From Sympetrum striolatum (lineage: Eukaryota; Arthropoda; Insecta; Odonata; Libellulidae), in contig OX388346.1 in the NCBI GenBank assembly GCA_947579665.1, forward strand, positions 91,018,615 to 91,082,614: DNA of 64,000 nucleotides. Direction: 5' to 3'. The notes under the pieces were generated by a model. The model made no database searches, was not told the origin of the DNA, and saw only the letters and a program-made list of their open reading frames with translations. Positions within the stretch are counted from its first letter, which is position 1. Each line of letters opens with the position of its first letter. Shown here one piece after another: positions 12,201-22,391 of this stretch. A program made the translations under genes and the position numbers.

Positions 12201-15200
12201 CAAAGATGATTTATTACAAGTGAATTTATTGAAATGTAAGAGCGATATTGCTTATTTGACAGATTTATACCACAAATTTAATGAAACAAACCTACAACTG
12301 CAAGGGAATGATTTGAATTTGATCAAAGCCAAGGCAATTATATCTGCGTATCTGTCAAAACTTGCTTTGTACAAACAAAATTTGGGTGGAACACAATTTC
12401 ATCAGTTTCCAAATCTTTCTTCAATGGAAACTAATGATAACAACATTCTCGCTTACTGTCAGCATTTGGAAGCACTAAAAGAGGATTTTACAATTAGATT
12501 TGAGGATTTACTCAATATGGTCATTCCAGATTGGGTCATAGAACCATCCTCTAACTTAGAAATCAAAGGATTATCACTGCAGGAGGAGTTTATTGAATTG
12601 TCAACAAATGGAAAGTTGAAATTTAAATTTAAAAATAGGTATCAAGAATTTTGGCTTCAACGTCAATTTCCAATATTATATCCAGCCTTATGGGCTGCAG
12701 TAAAGAAATTTTTCGTTGCTTTTACGTCCTCGTTTTAGCAGAAAGAGGGTTTAGCATGGTGACCAATCTATTAACTAAGAAAAGGAACAGGTTGTCAATA
12801 GTAGAAACCAGTGACTGAAGGTTATTAATGATAAAAATGGCACCAAATATTGATAAATTAGCTTCATCACATCAAGCTCAGCTGTCTCATTAATAATATT
12901 ATATAAAGGTTTAATAGCATATTTTAATCGTACCGTAAAAAATACTTCAATATTTCATTATCTTAAGATTAAAGAAAATTAAAAATTTGTCCTTTGTTTT
13001 TCAATATATAGCATTTGCAATGTAGTTAACCTAAGGGGGGCGCTATCAAATAATTGACTGAAAAAGTGGGTGCTGAATCAAAAAAGGTTGGGAACCTATG
13101 ATATGAACAATACAAATCCATATTTGTGTGCCAAAGTTCATAACTTCCTGGGGCAGAGGAGCGTTAACCCTTAAACTGCGGGAAACGTATAAAAACGTTT
13201 TCCTGCCAGAATGCGAGAACTGCGGGAAAAACGTTCTTATACGTTTGACCTGCTCTTCCTTGCCCATGCTTGGCCTTCCTCAATTTTATGGCGGTGCCTG
13301 TAAATGAGACGCACCCTCACAAAATCTTTTGCATTGTCCTAAATGTGGAAAACCCTTCCCCAGGGTTTTCCAGCCTCTGCGTAATTCCAAGATTTGTGGT
13401 ACACTCGTAATTTCATATTTTCCTCACTCGTTAAAAATAAATGTATCTACTAACTGTTTGGTATCAAATTAATCAGCTAACAGCAAGGGAAAAAATAAGA
13501 CAATTTAATCATTGGCAATTGCTTCCACGTTAGAGGAGCAACCAAAAGTCTTGAACAATAACCGCTGACCGTGGGCATCGGAAGAAGGTCTACCCGGATT
13601 ATGGGGGTTTCCTGCCTGCTGCGAATAGTCTGACCCACCAAGAGAAGGGACCGTTTCTGTAACTTGCCTCCCACACACGACTGTCGCCAAAGAAAAATAC
13701 TCCCGCATCTTAAGGGTTAACGGAGGTTGGAGGCAACAAATATAAACATTTTAATTTATTTTGAACCATAGTTAGCATCACTTTGCAGATATTCACTAAC
13801 AATGTAATAGATTGTAGTTTATTTGTAGGATGGCATACACATTATTTTGTCAATTCAAGTACTGGTCAATATAATTTTAAATTAGTATTTACTATTAATT
13901 TGTTATCAATGTTTACAGTATAATTTACTAATTCATTGAAGCACTGGATGACTTCCAATATGATATAACTTCAAACTAAGCTGTTGCCTAACATAACATT
14001 AAACAAAAACTTATTGTAAATAGATATAATCTTACAAATGGCACTAATCAACTCAGATTTATTTTAAATGACATAAACGCACATTGTTGAAACCCATTGT
14101 ACATTAATATTATTTTTAAATAAAACTCTGTGAAAAAAGTACCATTTGTGAGGTTATTTCCATTCTGGATTTCCACCATACTTAGCCCACTTCTGGAAGC
14201 TTTACTACGCATTGCATAATTCATTAGTATCAGCAATTTCCCATTATAACCGATGATTTTCACATTGTAAATATGTGAATTAATACACCTTTCACTACTG
14301 TAGTAAGTAAAAGACTAACTGAGATTGTATTTTGGTTAAAGGATAAATATTATATATTTATATAACAGGAACGGATCTAGAGAAAAATTTTGGGGGGGAT
14401 CCGATCAAAAATTTTAAAATAAAAGACATTTCGGCTTTCACAAAACGTGACGTTAGAATTGTGTTAGACAAATTCGAGTATTTTCGCTAGTGATTGCTTA
14501 TTAAATTGTGTGTTTATTTGCGTTATTTGAGTTTCATTTTCCAAAAATAGGCACAAGTGATATTTCGGGGGGGGTCCGGACCCCCAGGACCACCCCCCTG
14601 GATCCGTCCCTGTTATATTATTATAAACACAACCCCATCTTATACATAAATGGGGATGATAAAACTTTTATCAATAATCAAAGACTCAAACAAGAAAGGA
14701 TACTTGCTGAAAGAGATCTTCCATTTGTTCTTGAAGCAACTTCTTCGAGGACAAAAGGTGTTACATCTTTACCATGGATACCAAGACCTCTTGCTTCTGA
14801 CAAAGCTTCTTGGATAATCTTTTCAATATCAGTATTCTCTTCATTTACTGTTCCATCTGGAGGTGGGGGTACAGCTATAAGGATCCCATTTCCCAAATCA
14901 ATGGATAGAGATTTATATATCAGCATAGCAGCTTCCTTTGCAGTAGAGACATTGTAAGGAGCCAAAAGAGGTCTTCCATCATCATCAAAAGCTTTGGGAG
15001 AAAAGAAAGAAGGAAATTCACGACTTTCTCCAAAGGTTGCCACACATACTCCCTGAGTTTCCTGAAAAATAATAACATTCATATTACTTTACGAGTAAAA
15101 TGTAGCTTGCATACTGCAAGCAGATCGACAACACTAATTTCATGTCGGCATCATATCGGAACATTCAAAAGAAAAAAAAGCATTGAAAATATTCCTAAAA

Positions 15201-18200
15201 TCCGCTGTAATTTAATCGTCTGGCATCAAACCCGAGTCTTCCTGGTGATACTTCCTATGCAGCACAACATAAGATAACCATCTCTAACTATATGTGAAAG
15301 TTCAAGCAGAAATATTGGCTGCAACTGCCTCAAACAACGTCTAACTTTTCACATATGTTCCTTATGTAAGAAATTGTAATGTGCTCTAGCATCGAACCCA
15401 GGAAGAGCATGGTCTTATCGAAATTTTTTTCTTAAACCAAGTCTTAATATACATCTTCTAGCAAAGCAAGAACTTCCTATTATTTCGATAAATACATCAA
15501 AATAAATAATGAAAGCTAACTCAATGCATGTTAAATGGGGGATATATTTACCGTCTGGCTTCGAACCCGGGTCATTTGTTGATACTTCCTATGTAACACA
15601 ATAGAAGATCACCATCTCTAACCATGTGTGAAAATTCAAGCAGAAATATTGGGTGCAACTGCCTCAAACGACGTCCTACTTTTCCCATGTATTCCTTGTG
15701 AGAGAAAATTTAATGTGCTCTGGCATCGAACCCAGGAACAGTACGGTCTTATGTAAATTTTTTTCAAAACCCTATGCTTAATATACATCTTCCATATAAG
15801 CAAGAATTTCCTATCATTTCGATAAGTGCATGAATAAAAATAATGAAAAACTACCTCAATGTATTTTAAACGGCCGATTTTTGCATCGTCATAGCATCAA
15901 ACCAAGGATATTTTCCCTAAAAGTCATTTATGTTTTCAATAGATCATGACCATATACATAGGCTTCTTGAGTTTTGATTCTCTACCTATCCAGGAAGTGT
16001 TTTTTAAAAGTTCCTGAAAATCAAAGCAAATGGGAAAAATCGGGACTTAGGGGCCCTCTGGCATCTAACCCATGACACTGAGGTTCAAAATCACAATTTT
16101 TCTGGCGCTTACATGTTATGGCCAATACATTGTAAAAATTTCAACTCAATCACGCTTGTGGTATAGGCTGTGAATTTGTATCCTATCTATCTATCCATAT
16201 ATATATAGATGTGTACATGAATGAATCCGGAGAAGCATCTATATATAATAGATAATCAATGAAGAACTATTACAAAATAAAATGAACTAATATACTATAT
16301 TTGCACTTCTTTTTCTTTTTGGAAGGTATAGTTATCATAAATATGTATTTATAAATGAAACCTTCAATAAAGAAGCATTGCTAAGAGTCAATCTTTTACA
16401 TGTATTATTAGATAAATTTACAAAATAATGCTAAAAATATCAACAACATTATAAAATTACTAAAGACTGACTGTGATAGCAAGTGTAGCTGAAAACCAAA
16501 GGATAAAAAGCAAAAATGGTCAACATGTATGGAACACATACTGGTCTTCCATTTGCCACATTGGTGCCCCAACCGCTTAACTACCATGTGAAACTTGTTT
16601 AACAGACAATTGAATCAGAATGTACCTTCACTAAAACAAAACAAAGTTCTTTGTGATTGTATGGACTTAATCAGTCCACCAGTATTTCTATGGAATATTG
16701 TAATTTTGTGCAATTAACTGTATGGATAGAGAAACAACATATTTAGAGGGACTTGCAAAAATAGGCATTTCATTAAGATATAAGACACATTCAGCCTCAA
16801 TTTTATAAAGCATATTTCTCAGCATAAAAAACTCAATAAATAACTTCTAAGGCTTTTTCTCTTACATTATTTCTTAATTCTCAGAGCACAAGGCTATGTC
16901 ACTTGTATGAAATCCATTTAAATTATATTTAATGTGATTATGGATGTATTATAGTTCAGACCAATATAATAACACCCTAAAGGATATTAATAAGATATTT
17001 TCCGATAAAAATCTAGAACTCTGAGAACTGAACAAAACTTTATCAAATAAAATTATGAATAACAGCATAAAGTAAGCTTACTCTGCGACAACAGTAAAAT
17101 ATAATATAATAAAATACAAAAAATGAATAATGGGGAAAAAAACTTTTGCTAAAATGACATTTGTATTTGCTAACAGGATTGCAAAGCATCAAACACATTA
17201 TGCAAACTTGAACGGCAGTTTACTCTTCCAAAGGAGATATAAATAATCTCTTATCGCTTTCTTGCAAAACCTACCAAATACTCAAGAGTTTTTGCAACAT
17301 CAAGAATAGATTTCACTCCACTTGATACAACTGCCAACGGCGTTCTTCCGAGTTCATTCAAATCGGCGCTGATGTCCATGGTGTCATTTACTCCTCGATG
17401 AACACCTCCAATTCCTCCTGTTCGTGCAATACAACATCCGATTGAAAATTTCCAGAAATGTGCAGATTAGAAATTAATAATAATACTAATATCCAAAATA
17501 CTTCCCCAAACTTTTAGCATTAAAAGATACACTCAGGCTTAACAATTTTATGATATGATTCTCTCCACTGTAGTGAAAGATGAAAAAAATAGAAATAATT
17601 TACATTGATAAAAAGACACGCCAAAGAATACATGATAGAGGAATGTGCAAATGATTTTAAAGTTAGTATACTATAATAAAGCGAAGCGGCTGCTGATGGT
17701 TATGTTATATGTAAAAAAAAACAACTCCAAAACCATCAAAAAACTTGCAAAGCGGCTAAACGTATTTCGACTTCCACAAAGTCATCCTCAGACTAAGGTC
17801 GGCAAAGAAATGCCTCAAAAAAATTTTTTTATGTATTAGTATGCTATGCTTAAGAATATAAATACCTGTAACAAATACATTTATTCCAGCCATCTTTGCA
17901 GCAATCATTGTAGCAGAGACCGTCGTTCCACCACTTAATCCCTAAAATATGATATATTGAGGAGGGCATGAGAGAAAGTCATACTGAGAAAAATTATTAA
18001 ATACATACAAATTTCCTTTAACTTTAAAATTCAATAGATGGAATAACTGGATTTGGCAAAGGGGCTGATGAAGGTCATTTGGTGGTAAATAATGAGAAAT
18101 GAAAGGTAGATAATGAATTAAATTAAATGAAAATGAATAAAAAATTAAAATTGATCCTAAAATAATCAGCTCCTATCTATAGTTAAGACAGAAGCAGAAA

Positions 18201-19215
18201 GGGAAATTTCTAATACTTCCAGATTTGGGTGTACATTTTATAAACAATAATTATTTGCGTTTGTATATTAGACTATTGAAGCAGAAACTCTTCTTCCATC
18301 GCAATTAAATGTTTTATTGACTAAAAATGCGTAATGGGGAAATATTTATGTATAATATTGAAATCTTTCTTCAAAACACACTTAAGAAGATACACAATAA
18401 ATGCAATGAGTGCCGACATAACTTACTTTACTTAATACAAACGGCAGATCTCTGCGTGAAGTTTTAGTTGCAGGATATTTTTTAGATGCCAAATTCTCCA
18501 TTACAGAGTTGCTGATACCAACACAAATGATTCCATCCACTATAGCCACTGTTGCAGGGGTGCAGTCCTACAAACAACATGAGGAGAATACAAAAACATT
18601 TTTAGTTCATGCTGATAATGTAGTTCAAAATGTAGTAGTAGACATGCGTGAAAACAGAATACAAACAAAGCTTATCGTCGTTTCAAAAATCATGTCTGAA
18701 TAGCTAGTAGTGCTATATACTAGTAAAACTCGTTTAAAGACAGAGCTCCAAATAAACTTTAGTTAAAATTCTTGATGAGGACTGCTTGGGAGATATTCTG
18801 TACCTCATTTACCACTATATAATCGAGAATTTCACCAAACTTTAGGTATTCATTTTATTTAACATAGAAAAATCTATCTACACCATCTTCGATTAATCCA
18901 AAAAAGAAGCTATCATGCAAACGACTCGTAAGACAAAACTTATGGTACCAAATAATAAATTCATTTCTTTATAAAAAAAATCACCTGATTTCTGATGATT
19001 TCCTCCACCTTACGTGCCGTTGATAAGTTATCTGGATAAGGCATTCCATGTGTTATAATAGTAGATTCTAACGCAACTACAGGTTTACCGCATTTCAACG
19101 CACTTGATACTTCTGGTGAGATTGATAAGTTTCCTGAGAAATCTGATAGTAACCTTTTAAATCCTGGACGTAAATTATAACCACTGCATCGTGAAATATT
19201 GAGTAGTAAATGCAT
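3193..19215 (-). CDS. Bifunctional pseudouridine-5'-phosphate glycosidase / PfkB kinase, partial at 3' end
   Basis: Pseudouridine catabolism: the PsuG domain splits pseudouridine 5'-phosphate into uracil and ribose 5-phosphate, and the fused PfkB-family domain is expected to phosphorylate pseudouridine. The eight exons are 19215-18985, 18567-18427, 17941-17866, 17417-17275, 15061-14704, 7818-7734, 3650-3575 and 3252-3193: 1170 nt, 390 codons, all phases consistent and all introns GT-AG. PsuG signatures are in order: [62 protein letters not shown]. The linker leads to VVIGGSVLD, the first strand of PfkB. The N-terminus (MHLLLNISR, Arg/Leu/Ser-rich, few acidic residues) looks like a mitochondrial presequence; an in-frame ATG at 19242 is an alternative start. 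The kinase remainder, including its ATP and catalytic motifs, lies outside the window. Introns rule out bacterial contamination. Confidence 0.9.
3575..3650 (-). CDS. PsuG-PfkB exon 7 (linker)
   Basis: 76 nt encoding the interdomain linker [20 protein letters not shown] then KGKPC, ending in phase 0. Acceptor TTTTTAG, donor TGT|GTGAGT. The frame was chosen because it alone joins both neighbours in phase. The linker itself is not conserved. Confidence 0.82.
3651..7733. other. Intron 6 of PsuG-PfkB gene
   Basis: About 4.1 kb of AT-rich intron. Apart from a tRNA-derived SINE-like head at 5045-5115 I see no gene or element in it. Confidence 0.6.
5045..5115 (+). repeat. tRNA-derived SINE-like head
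   Basis: TGGTGTAGTGGTTAGAATAC is a good A box with tRNA D-arm layout. About 45 bp later GAGTACAAGTCACAATCAC is a decayed B box/T-arm. The anticodon-arm region TGCCTGAAAATTAAAAGAC lies between. It is followed by an AT-rich tail with repeated TTTAACT. Too degraded to be a tRNA gene. Confidence 0.6.
7734..7818 (-). CDS. PsuG-PfkB exon 6
   Basis: 85 nt completing the PsuG domain: [16 protein letters not shown] then [12 protein letters not shown]. The Asn codon is split across intron 5 (a|at). Acceptor TTTGTAAG, donor AAAAG|GTGAGG. Intron 5 is about 6.9 kb, mostly transposon. Confidence 0.88.
8401..8408. repeat. Target duplication of hAT element, left copy
   Basis: ATATAAAC here and ATATGAAC at 13100-13107 (7 of 8 bases equal) flank the inverted repeats, the 8-bp duplication expected for hAT elements. 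Confidence 0.7.
8860..9877 (+). repeat. MITE-like element with internal 315-bp tandem units, copy 1
   Basis: It begins TCTGATGTGGCCAGCAC and ends TATATGGAGAAAGTAAAA; a subterminal pair (ACTTTCTCCATATA near the left, TATATGGAGAAAGT at the right) is inverted. Inside, a unit starting AGAGCGCCCACAAAGTA recurs at about 9069, 9384 and 9700, a 315-bp period, with ACTTCCGGTTTATCGGTA in each. An impure (CA)n tract follows at 9715-9745. A second copy lies at 32697-33742 with the same layout. Confidence 0.75.
10327..10534. repeat. Inverted repeat with 94-bp arms and 20-bp spacer
   Basis: Arms 10327-10420 and 10441-10534 are diverged reverse complements (for example ATGCTCTCTGCATTTTTT and AAAAAAATGCAGAGAGCAT). 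A hammerhead-like core sits in the left arm on the minus strand. It resembles head-to-head terminal pieces of a Penelope-like element, but no coding part accompanies it. Confidence 0.7.
10383..10412 (-). ncRNA. Hammerhead-ribozyme-like core
   Basis: Minus strand: CTGAAGA (CUGANGA core), a perfect 5-bp stem II (GCTGA with TCAGC) around an 8-nt loop, then GAAA. Core and stem match the hammerhead pattern; stems I and III were not resolved. The opposite arm of the same palindrome has AAAA where GAAA is expected, so only this arm keeps the core. Confidence 0.5.
10866..10950 (+). repeat. tRNA-derived SINE-like sequence
   Basis: AGGTAGCTAGCTTAATTGTT resembles a tRNA D-arm/A box. About 50 bp further GGGTTCGTATCCCGATCT is a T-arm/B box with a paired stem. 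It looks like a decayed tRNA-derived SINE head, or a tRNA pseudogene, inside the hAT element. Confidence 0.6.
11183..12892 (+). pseudogene. hAT transposase, ZBED-like, broken
   Basis: The homologous frame starts MSEPKKK at 11183 and reads on, with stops and shifts, to [18 protein letters not shown] and [10 protein letters not shown] before the stop near 12892, the typical C-terminus of vertebrate/arthropod ZBED5-like hAT transposases. An early segment [16 protein letters not shown] replaces the second zinc-finger Cys with Trp. FSLQLDEST (about 11690) carries the first catalytic Asp, and [13 protein letters not shown] (about 11875) the second, followed by the conserved [10 protein letters not shown]. 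Longest open pieces: 11600-11854 and 12220-12738. At least three frameshifts and several stops make it inactive. Confidence 0.8.
13168..13716. mobile_element. piggyBac-type MITE, 549 bp
   Basis: The ends are CCCTTAAACTGCGGG and, inverted, CCCTTAAGATGCGGG (13 of 15 equal), exactly flanked by TTAA at 13164-13167 and 13717-13720, the piggyBac target. Near the left end GCGGGAAACGT and AAAACGTT motifs repeat in a palindromic pattern. No transposase frame; it must have used enzyme from another copy. It lies in intron 5, 68 bp beyond the hAT element. Confidence 0.85.
13721..14357. other. Intron 5 remainder, nothing recognised
   Basis: AT-rich sequence without coding signal or repeat boundaries between two MITEs. 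Confidence 0.5.
14366..14612. mobile_element. hAT-type MITE, 247 bp
   Basis: The left end CAGGAACGGATCTAG and the inverted right end CAGGGACGGATCCAG match at 13 of 15. Flanks TTATATAA (14358-14365) and TTATATTA (14613-14620) form an 8-bp duplication. Inner G/C runs (GGGGGGGATCC, CCACCCCCCTGG) are also inverted. It lies about 90 bp past the exon 5 donor. Confidence 0.78.
14704..15061 (-). CDS. PsuG-PfkB exon 5
   Basis: 358 nt, starting [20 protein letters not shown] and running to TNGRSLSA plus one base of a split Asn codon. Acceptor TTTTTCAG, donor GCAA|GTATCC. Only 29 bp separate the acceptor side of this exon from the end of an inserted tandem-motif element (15091), so part of the branch-point region of intron 4 probably comes from that element. 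Confidence 0.92.
15091..16255 (+). mobile_element. Tandem-motif element E0 (solitary copy in intron 4)
   Basis: Same family as the nine copies at 53846-64000. It starts ACGAGTAAAATGTAGCTTGC with the hairpin GCTTGCA-TAC-TGCAAGC and runs to GAATTTGTATCCTATCTATC and the terminal GAATGAATCCGGAGAAGC piece. Six monomers are visible, but only three keep CGAACC (at 15393, 15562, 15726); three have decayed to ATCAAAC, ATCAAAC and ATCTAAC. The decay suggests an older insertion than the cluster copies. Confidence 0.85.
16256..17274. other. Intron 4 remainder, nothing recognised
   Basis: AT-rich intron sequence. No repeat pair or ORF of note. Confidence 0.5.
17275..17417 (-). CDS. PsuG-PfkB exon 4
   Basis: 143 nt encoding [20 protein letters not shown] through [15 protein letters not shown]. 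This is the most conserved PsuG block, with the Asp of MDISADL near the metal site and the Lys in GVKSILD at the active site. Acceptor CACGAACAG, donor TTG|GTAGGT, phase 0. Confidence 0.92.
17765..17791 (-). ncRNA. Hammerhead-ribozyme-like core in intron 3
   Basis: Minus strand: CTGAGGA (CUGANGA), then a perfect 5-bp stem II GACTT/AAGTC around TGTGG, then GAAA. All core positions agree with the hammerhead pattern. Stems I and III were not resolved. It lies on the sense strand of the host gene. Confidence 0.5.
17866..17941 (-). CDS. PsuG-PfkB exon 3
   Basis: 76 nt encoding [20 protein letters not shown] and NVFVT, plus one base of a split Gly codon. Acceptor ATTTTAG, donor [18 protein letters not shown] is the conserved PsuG loop. 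Confidence 0.9.
18427..18567 (-). CDS. PsuG-PfkB exon 2
   Basis: 47 codons from [12 protein letters not shown] to [10 protein letters not shown], phase 0 at both ends. Acceptor TTTGTAG, donor AAA|GTAAGT. Carries the family TPAT(V/I)A and Lys-x-SRRDLP segments; a Lys near SRRD is part of the PsuG active site. Confidence 0.9.
18985..19215 (-). CDS. PsuG-PfkB exon 1 (start to ...IIRNQ)
   Basis: 77 codons. A presumed mitochondrial presequence is followed by [20 protein letters not shown], the PsuG N-terminus; the Glu in ALEST corresponds to a conserved active-site Glu of the family. The donor is CAG|GTGATT after codon 77, phase 0. An in-frame ATG lies 27 bp upstream at 19242. The ATG at 19215 is directly preceded by TATTCCAG, so this could also be an acceptor after a 5'-UTR intron. 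Confidence 0.88.
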
Positions 19216-19455
19216 CTGGAATACAATAGCATAGCGAAACAAATTTTAGTAAAGTTTTTGAGGAAAAAAGTCCACATATAGCGAAAGATTAAAGCTGTAG
19301 CAATAGTAAATCGCTATTGCAAGAAATGCATTATGATCATTTAGTATCTAATAATGTACGGTAATAATAAGAAAGTTACGTGAAAGATAATAACCATGTT
19401 TTGAAGACAGGCATTCAAAGACCTCGCCAATGCAGTCAACAAAAATAAAGTGACG

Positions 19456-19495
19456 CACGATATTCAAATTGCGCTATAGCAATTTGAATATCGTG
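19456..19495. repeat. Perfect palindrome, 17-bp arms
   Basis: CACGATATTCAAATTGC, spacer GCTATA, GCAATTTGAATATCGTG. It lies about 240 bp upstream of the PsuG-PfkB start codon, so it falls in the promoter or 5' UTR region, but no function is shown. Confidence 0.85.
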
Positions 19496-21075
19496 AATCT
19501 AGAGTTATCTAGAAATTTACTCAAAACAGAGCATTGTTAGGATTGTTAGTACGCGACGACAAAGGCGATTGGCATTTACATCGTTGGTTTTCACGGTTGT
19601 TTATTCGATCAAAGGATTTTAAAATCCATCGTGACGAAGTTTATCTTCTGTGGCGTAAAAATATCGCTATTCGTTTGGATTCTCTCGTCACATGGCACAT
19701 CAAGATCGTTCGAATTACGTTGCATGTTAAGATTTTTAATACGGTAAAGTTCATTCGGGAGCCTTCGCTCGAGTGCTAATAGCAATTCGGAAACGAAGAG
19801 ATAAACGATTCGTAAAACGTATGTCGGCAGCCAGTGCTTCATTTCCAGAGAGAATTTTGTTATTTCTCACAATCCATACTCGCAGATATGCATTTATGCT
19901 TCGTTTGTAAATATCACAATTCATTTACCGACAGCGATGATGAAAGTCTAGTCTCATGAGTTTTGCATCGATATAAGGGAAATCTCAGTTTTTATTCAAC
20001 CGACGATGAAATTGGGTTAGATTTATAAAATGATCGGTGGGGTTTCATCTCGATTTCGAACGTTCGAATGACTGAGAAAGGCTAATTATGCTGGATTTGG
20101 GGTACGAATGAGAGTTTTTAAGAGATGATGATCGAAAAATAACACTAATGTATCGCAAATCTCAGTAAATTTGTTATGTAAAGAGATCAATTAAATAAGC
20201 TAGAAAATGGTTAGTTCGACCCAGCTAAAGTTTCTCTTTCTCGACGTGAATATACATCAAGATTACTTTGAGCTATTGGACATACATTCTGTTCAGTGTT
20301 GTAGGAAGCACTTCGTCATGGTTGTTTATATCGTGCCATCCAATAAATAAAGGGTCATGATAAAACGAAAAGAATGTGTTTCAAAGCAATGAACCTCAAA
20401 ATAGACTGACCTTTTCTCGTGAACAAATTATGATCGAATATTGAGGAAACATGATATAATCGAGTAAAATAATCTGATCTTCTTGAATTGTGTGTTACTT
20501 GTAATTCTCACATCATCGAACGTTTTATTTTATGCCTATCTACATCTTTGTAATTTTACAAAGGGAATTGCATGGAGTATTTTGGTTTCCTTCAATTTTT
20601 ATTGAGAAACATATATCTATGCTTTCATCGTTAGGTCAGGTAGCACCATTGATAACCATATTGTTTTGACAATTATTTAATATTTTATGAAAGAATCATC
20701 ACGAATCAATTCACAAAAGATGAAATTCCCCTAAGGCCTGGCTTTCTCAAACTGTTTTCTTGCAAATATCTGGGTTTCATCTGGGAAATATACTCAAGTT
20801 TATTTGTATCTCTTGCTGTGGCAATGTTCTCATACCGAATTTGGTAATGTCAAATGATGCGATCGATGATGGATGGTTCTTTTTCTCATGTCTAAATAAT
20901 GGGTTCGCATTTCTTCGATCCAGCCATCCCAAACATAACACTAGTAGTGACTAACTTTTCCTTAAGCTTTGTTCTTTTGTTTGGTTTGCCACTTTCATGG
21001 CATTACTGAAATAATTAGTAGCATGACATACTGAATTGAAGCACTGCCTACAACAGAAAAAATTGTAGCATGTAC
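19496..21075. other. No gene recognised
   Basis: Region upstream of the PsuG-PfkB gene. It is richer in CG dinucleotides up to about 20.3 kb than the introns and may contain the promoter. An 81-codon ORF at 19534-19779 has no recognisable motif. No element boundary found. Confidence 0.4.
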
Positions 21076-21925
21076 TCTATAAAACCACTGGTAATCCAGA
21101 TGATTACACAAATTTCTCCAGACTTCGAGTCATGCGTAAGAGTCTTACTAGGTTGTGCTATCATAATTACCTTAACTTGATTCAAAAAAATATTCTTGTT
21201 AACTCAAAGCAATTTTGGTCTTATGTCAATAATCTGCGTGGATCTAACAAAGTTCCCAATGTAATGCATCACAATGGTATTAATTATAATAATGGACAGG
21301 ATGCATGTAATCAGTTTGCTGATTTCTTTTCTAAAGTTTACACAAACTATACCCTAGATGATATACCTCAACATAACTTTAAATCTAGTATTGATATTAA
21401 CAATATGAGAATCACAACAAATGAGATTATGAATAAACTAAATTCTCTCGATGTTCACAAAAGTCCAGGTCCTGATAATATATCTCCTTTACTGTTATGG
21501 AAGTGTGGTGAAGCATTGTTGTATCCTATCCTGTCGTACCTATCTTTAAGAGTGGTGATAGACAATATATGTAATTATAGGCCAATTGTTATTCAGCCTG
21601 TTCAGGCTAAAGTTCTGGAGAGTATTCTTCCTGATAAACTTTCTCCTGCTCTTAACAGAATCCTAATCAGTGAGCAACATGGCTTTACTAATGGCAAAAA
21701 TCTACAAGCACTAATCTTTTATCATTTCATAATTTTATATCTCATGCTCTGGAACATCATAGGCAGGTTGATACAGTTTATACTGACTTTTCTAAAGCAT
21801 TTGGCAAAGTCAATCATCAGATACTATTGTCTAAATTGCAAGCATATGGTGTATTTGGGAATGCTTTAACAGTTACCTTGCTAACAGAAAATTGTTAGTT
21901 AAGCTGGACAACTATATTTCCTACC
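21076..21925 (+). pseudogene. Non-LTR reverse transcriptase fragment (CR1/Jockey-like)
   Basis: The homologous frame begins before the ATG at 21132 (KTTGNPDDYTNFSRLRV) and includes the pre-RT segment SKQFWSYVNNLRG and the RT motif LDVHKSPGPDNISPLLLW. It then skips from ILSYLSL to NYRPIV (an internal deletion), continues EQHGFTNGK, and shifts frame to VDTVYTDFSKAFGKVNHQIL at about 21766-21825 and NSYLANRKLLVKLDNYISYQ. The FSKAF motif has Gly instead of the usual Asp after it. It is cut off at 21925 by a tandem-motif element end. Both LINE ends and the catalytic YADD are absent. Confidence 0.8.
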
Positions 21926-22163
21926 AGTAAAATGTTGCTGGCATACTGCAAGCAGATCGACAACACTAATTTCATATTGGCATCATATAGGGACGGTCCT
22001 CAGAAGAAAAAAAAATGATTGAAAATATTCTTAAAATTCGCTGCAATTTCCTGATTATACTTACTATGCAGCACAACAGAAGTTCACCGTCTCTAACTGT
22101 GTGTGAGAATTCAAGCAGAAATATTGGCTGCAACTGCCTCAAACGATGTACTTTTCCACAATA
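21926..22163 (+). mobile_element. Tandem-motif element, one end only
   Basis: Begins CAGTAAAATGTTGCTGGCAT, the hairpin end of the family found at 53846-64000, and keeps the first 240 bp up to CTGCCTCAAACGATG; the remaining monomers are missing. Its junction is directly on the LINE fragment. Confidence 0.75.
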
Positions 22164-22391
22164 AATGCAGTATTAAAAATTTAGCTATTGTAATTAGTTG
22201 AAGTTATTTTCTGAGCTAAAGTGAGCCAAAAGATATAGAAAATGAAGATTTTTTGCAAATAAACTGAAATTACATGATGGCAGGAAAAAGTAAACTTAGG
22301 ATTAGTAAATTTGATGGCAAAAAGAGATACCCTGGTGCTATTTATCATTTGATGATCTGATAAAAATCTTCATTAGGTGTCACTGTACATA

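Larger units (their letters stand above)
8409..13099 (+). mobile_element. hAT DNA transposon (ZBED-type), degenerate, about 4.7 kb
   Basis: The left end CAGTGGTTCCCAAC and the inverted right end CATAGGTTCCCAAC match at 12 of 14 positions and are flanked by the 8-bp duplications at 8401-8408 and 13100-13107. A broken hAT transposase (11183-12892) lies on the plus strand. The element sits in intron 5 of the PsuG-PfkB gene. It has itself received a 1-kb MITE-like repeat (8860-9877), a 94-bp-arm inverted repeat (10327-10534) and a tRNA-like SINE piece (10866-10950), so it is old. Confidence 0.8.

Noticed and set aside
3193..19215. Bacterial contamination or recent transfer for the PsuG gene
   Set aside because: Eight exons with GT-AG introns, consistent phases, introns full of arthropod-type transposons and a eukaryotic domain fusion.
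19534..19842. Opposing ORFs upstream of the PsuG-PfkB gene
   Set aside because: No similarity to a known family, and both strands open over the same stretch by chance is plausible at this length.
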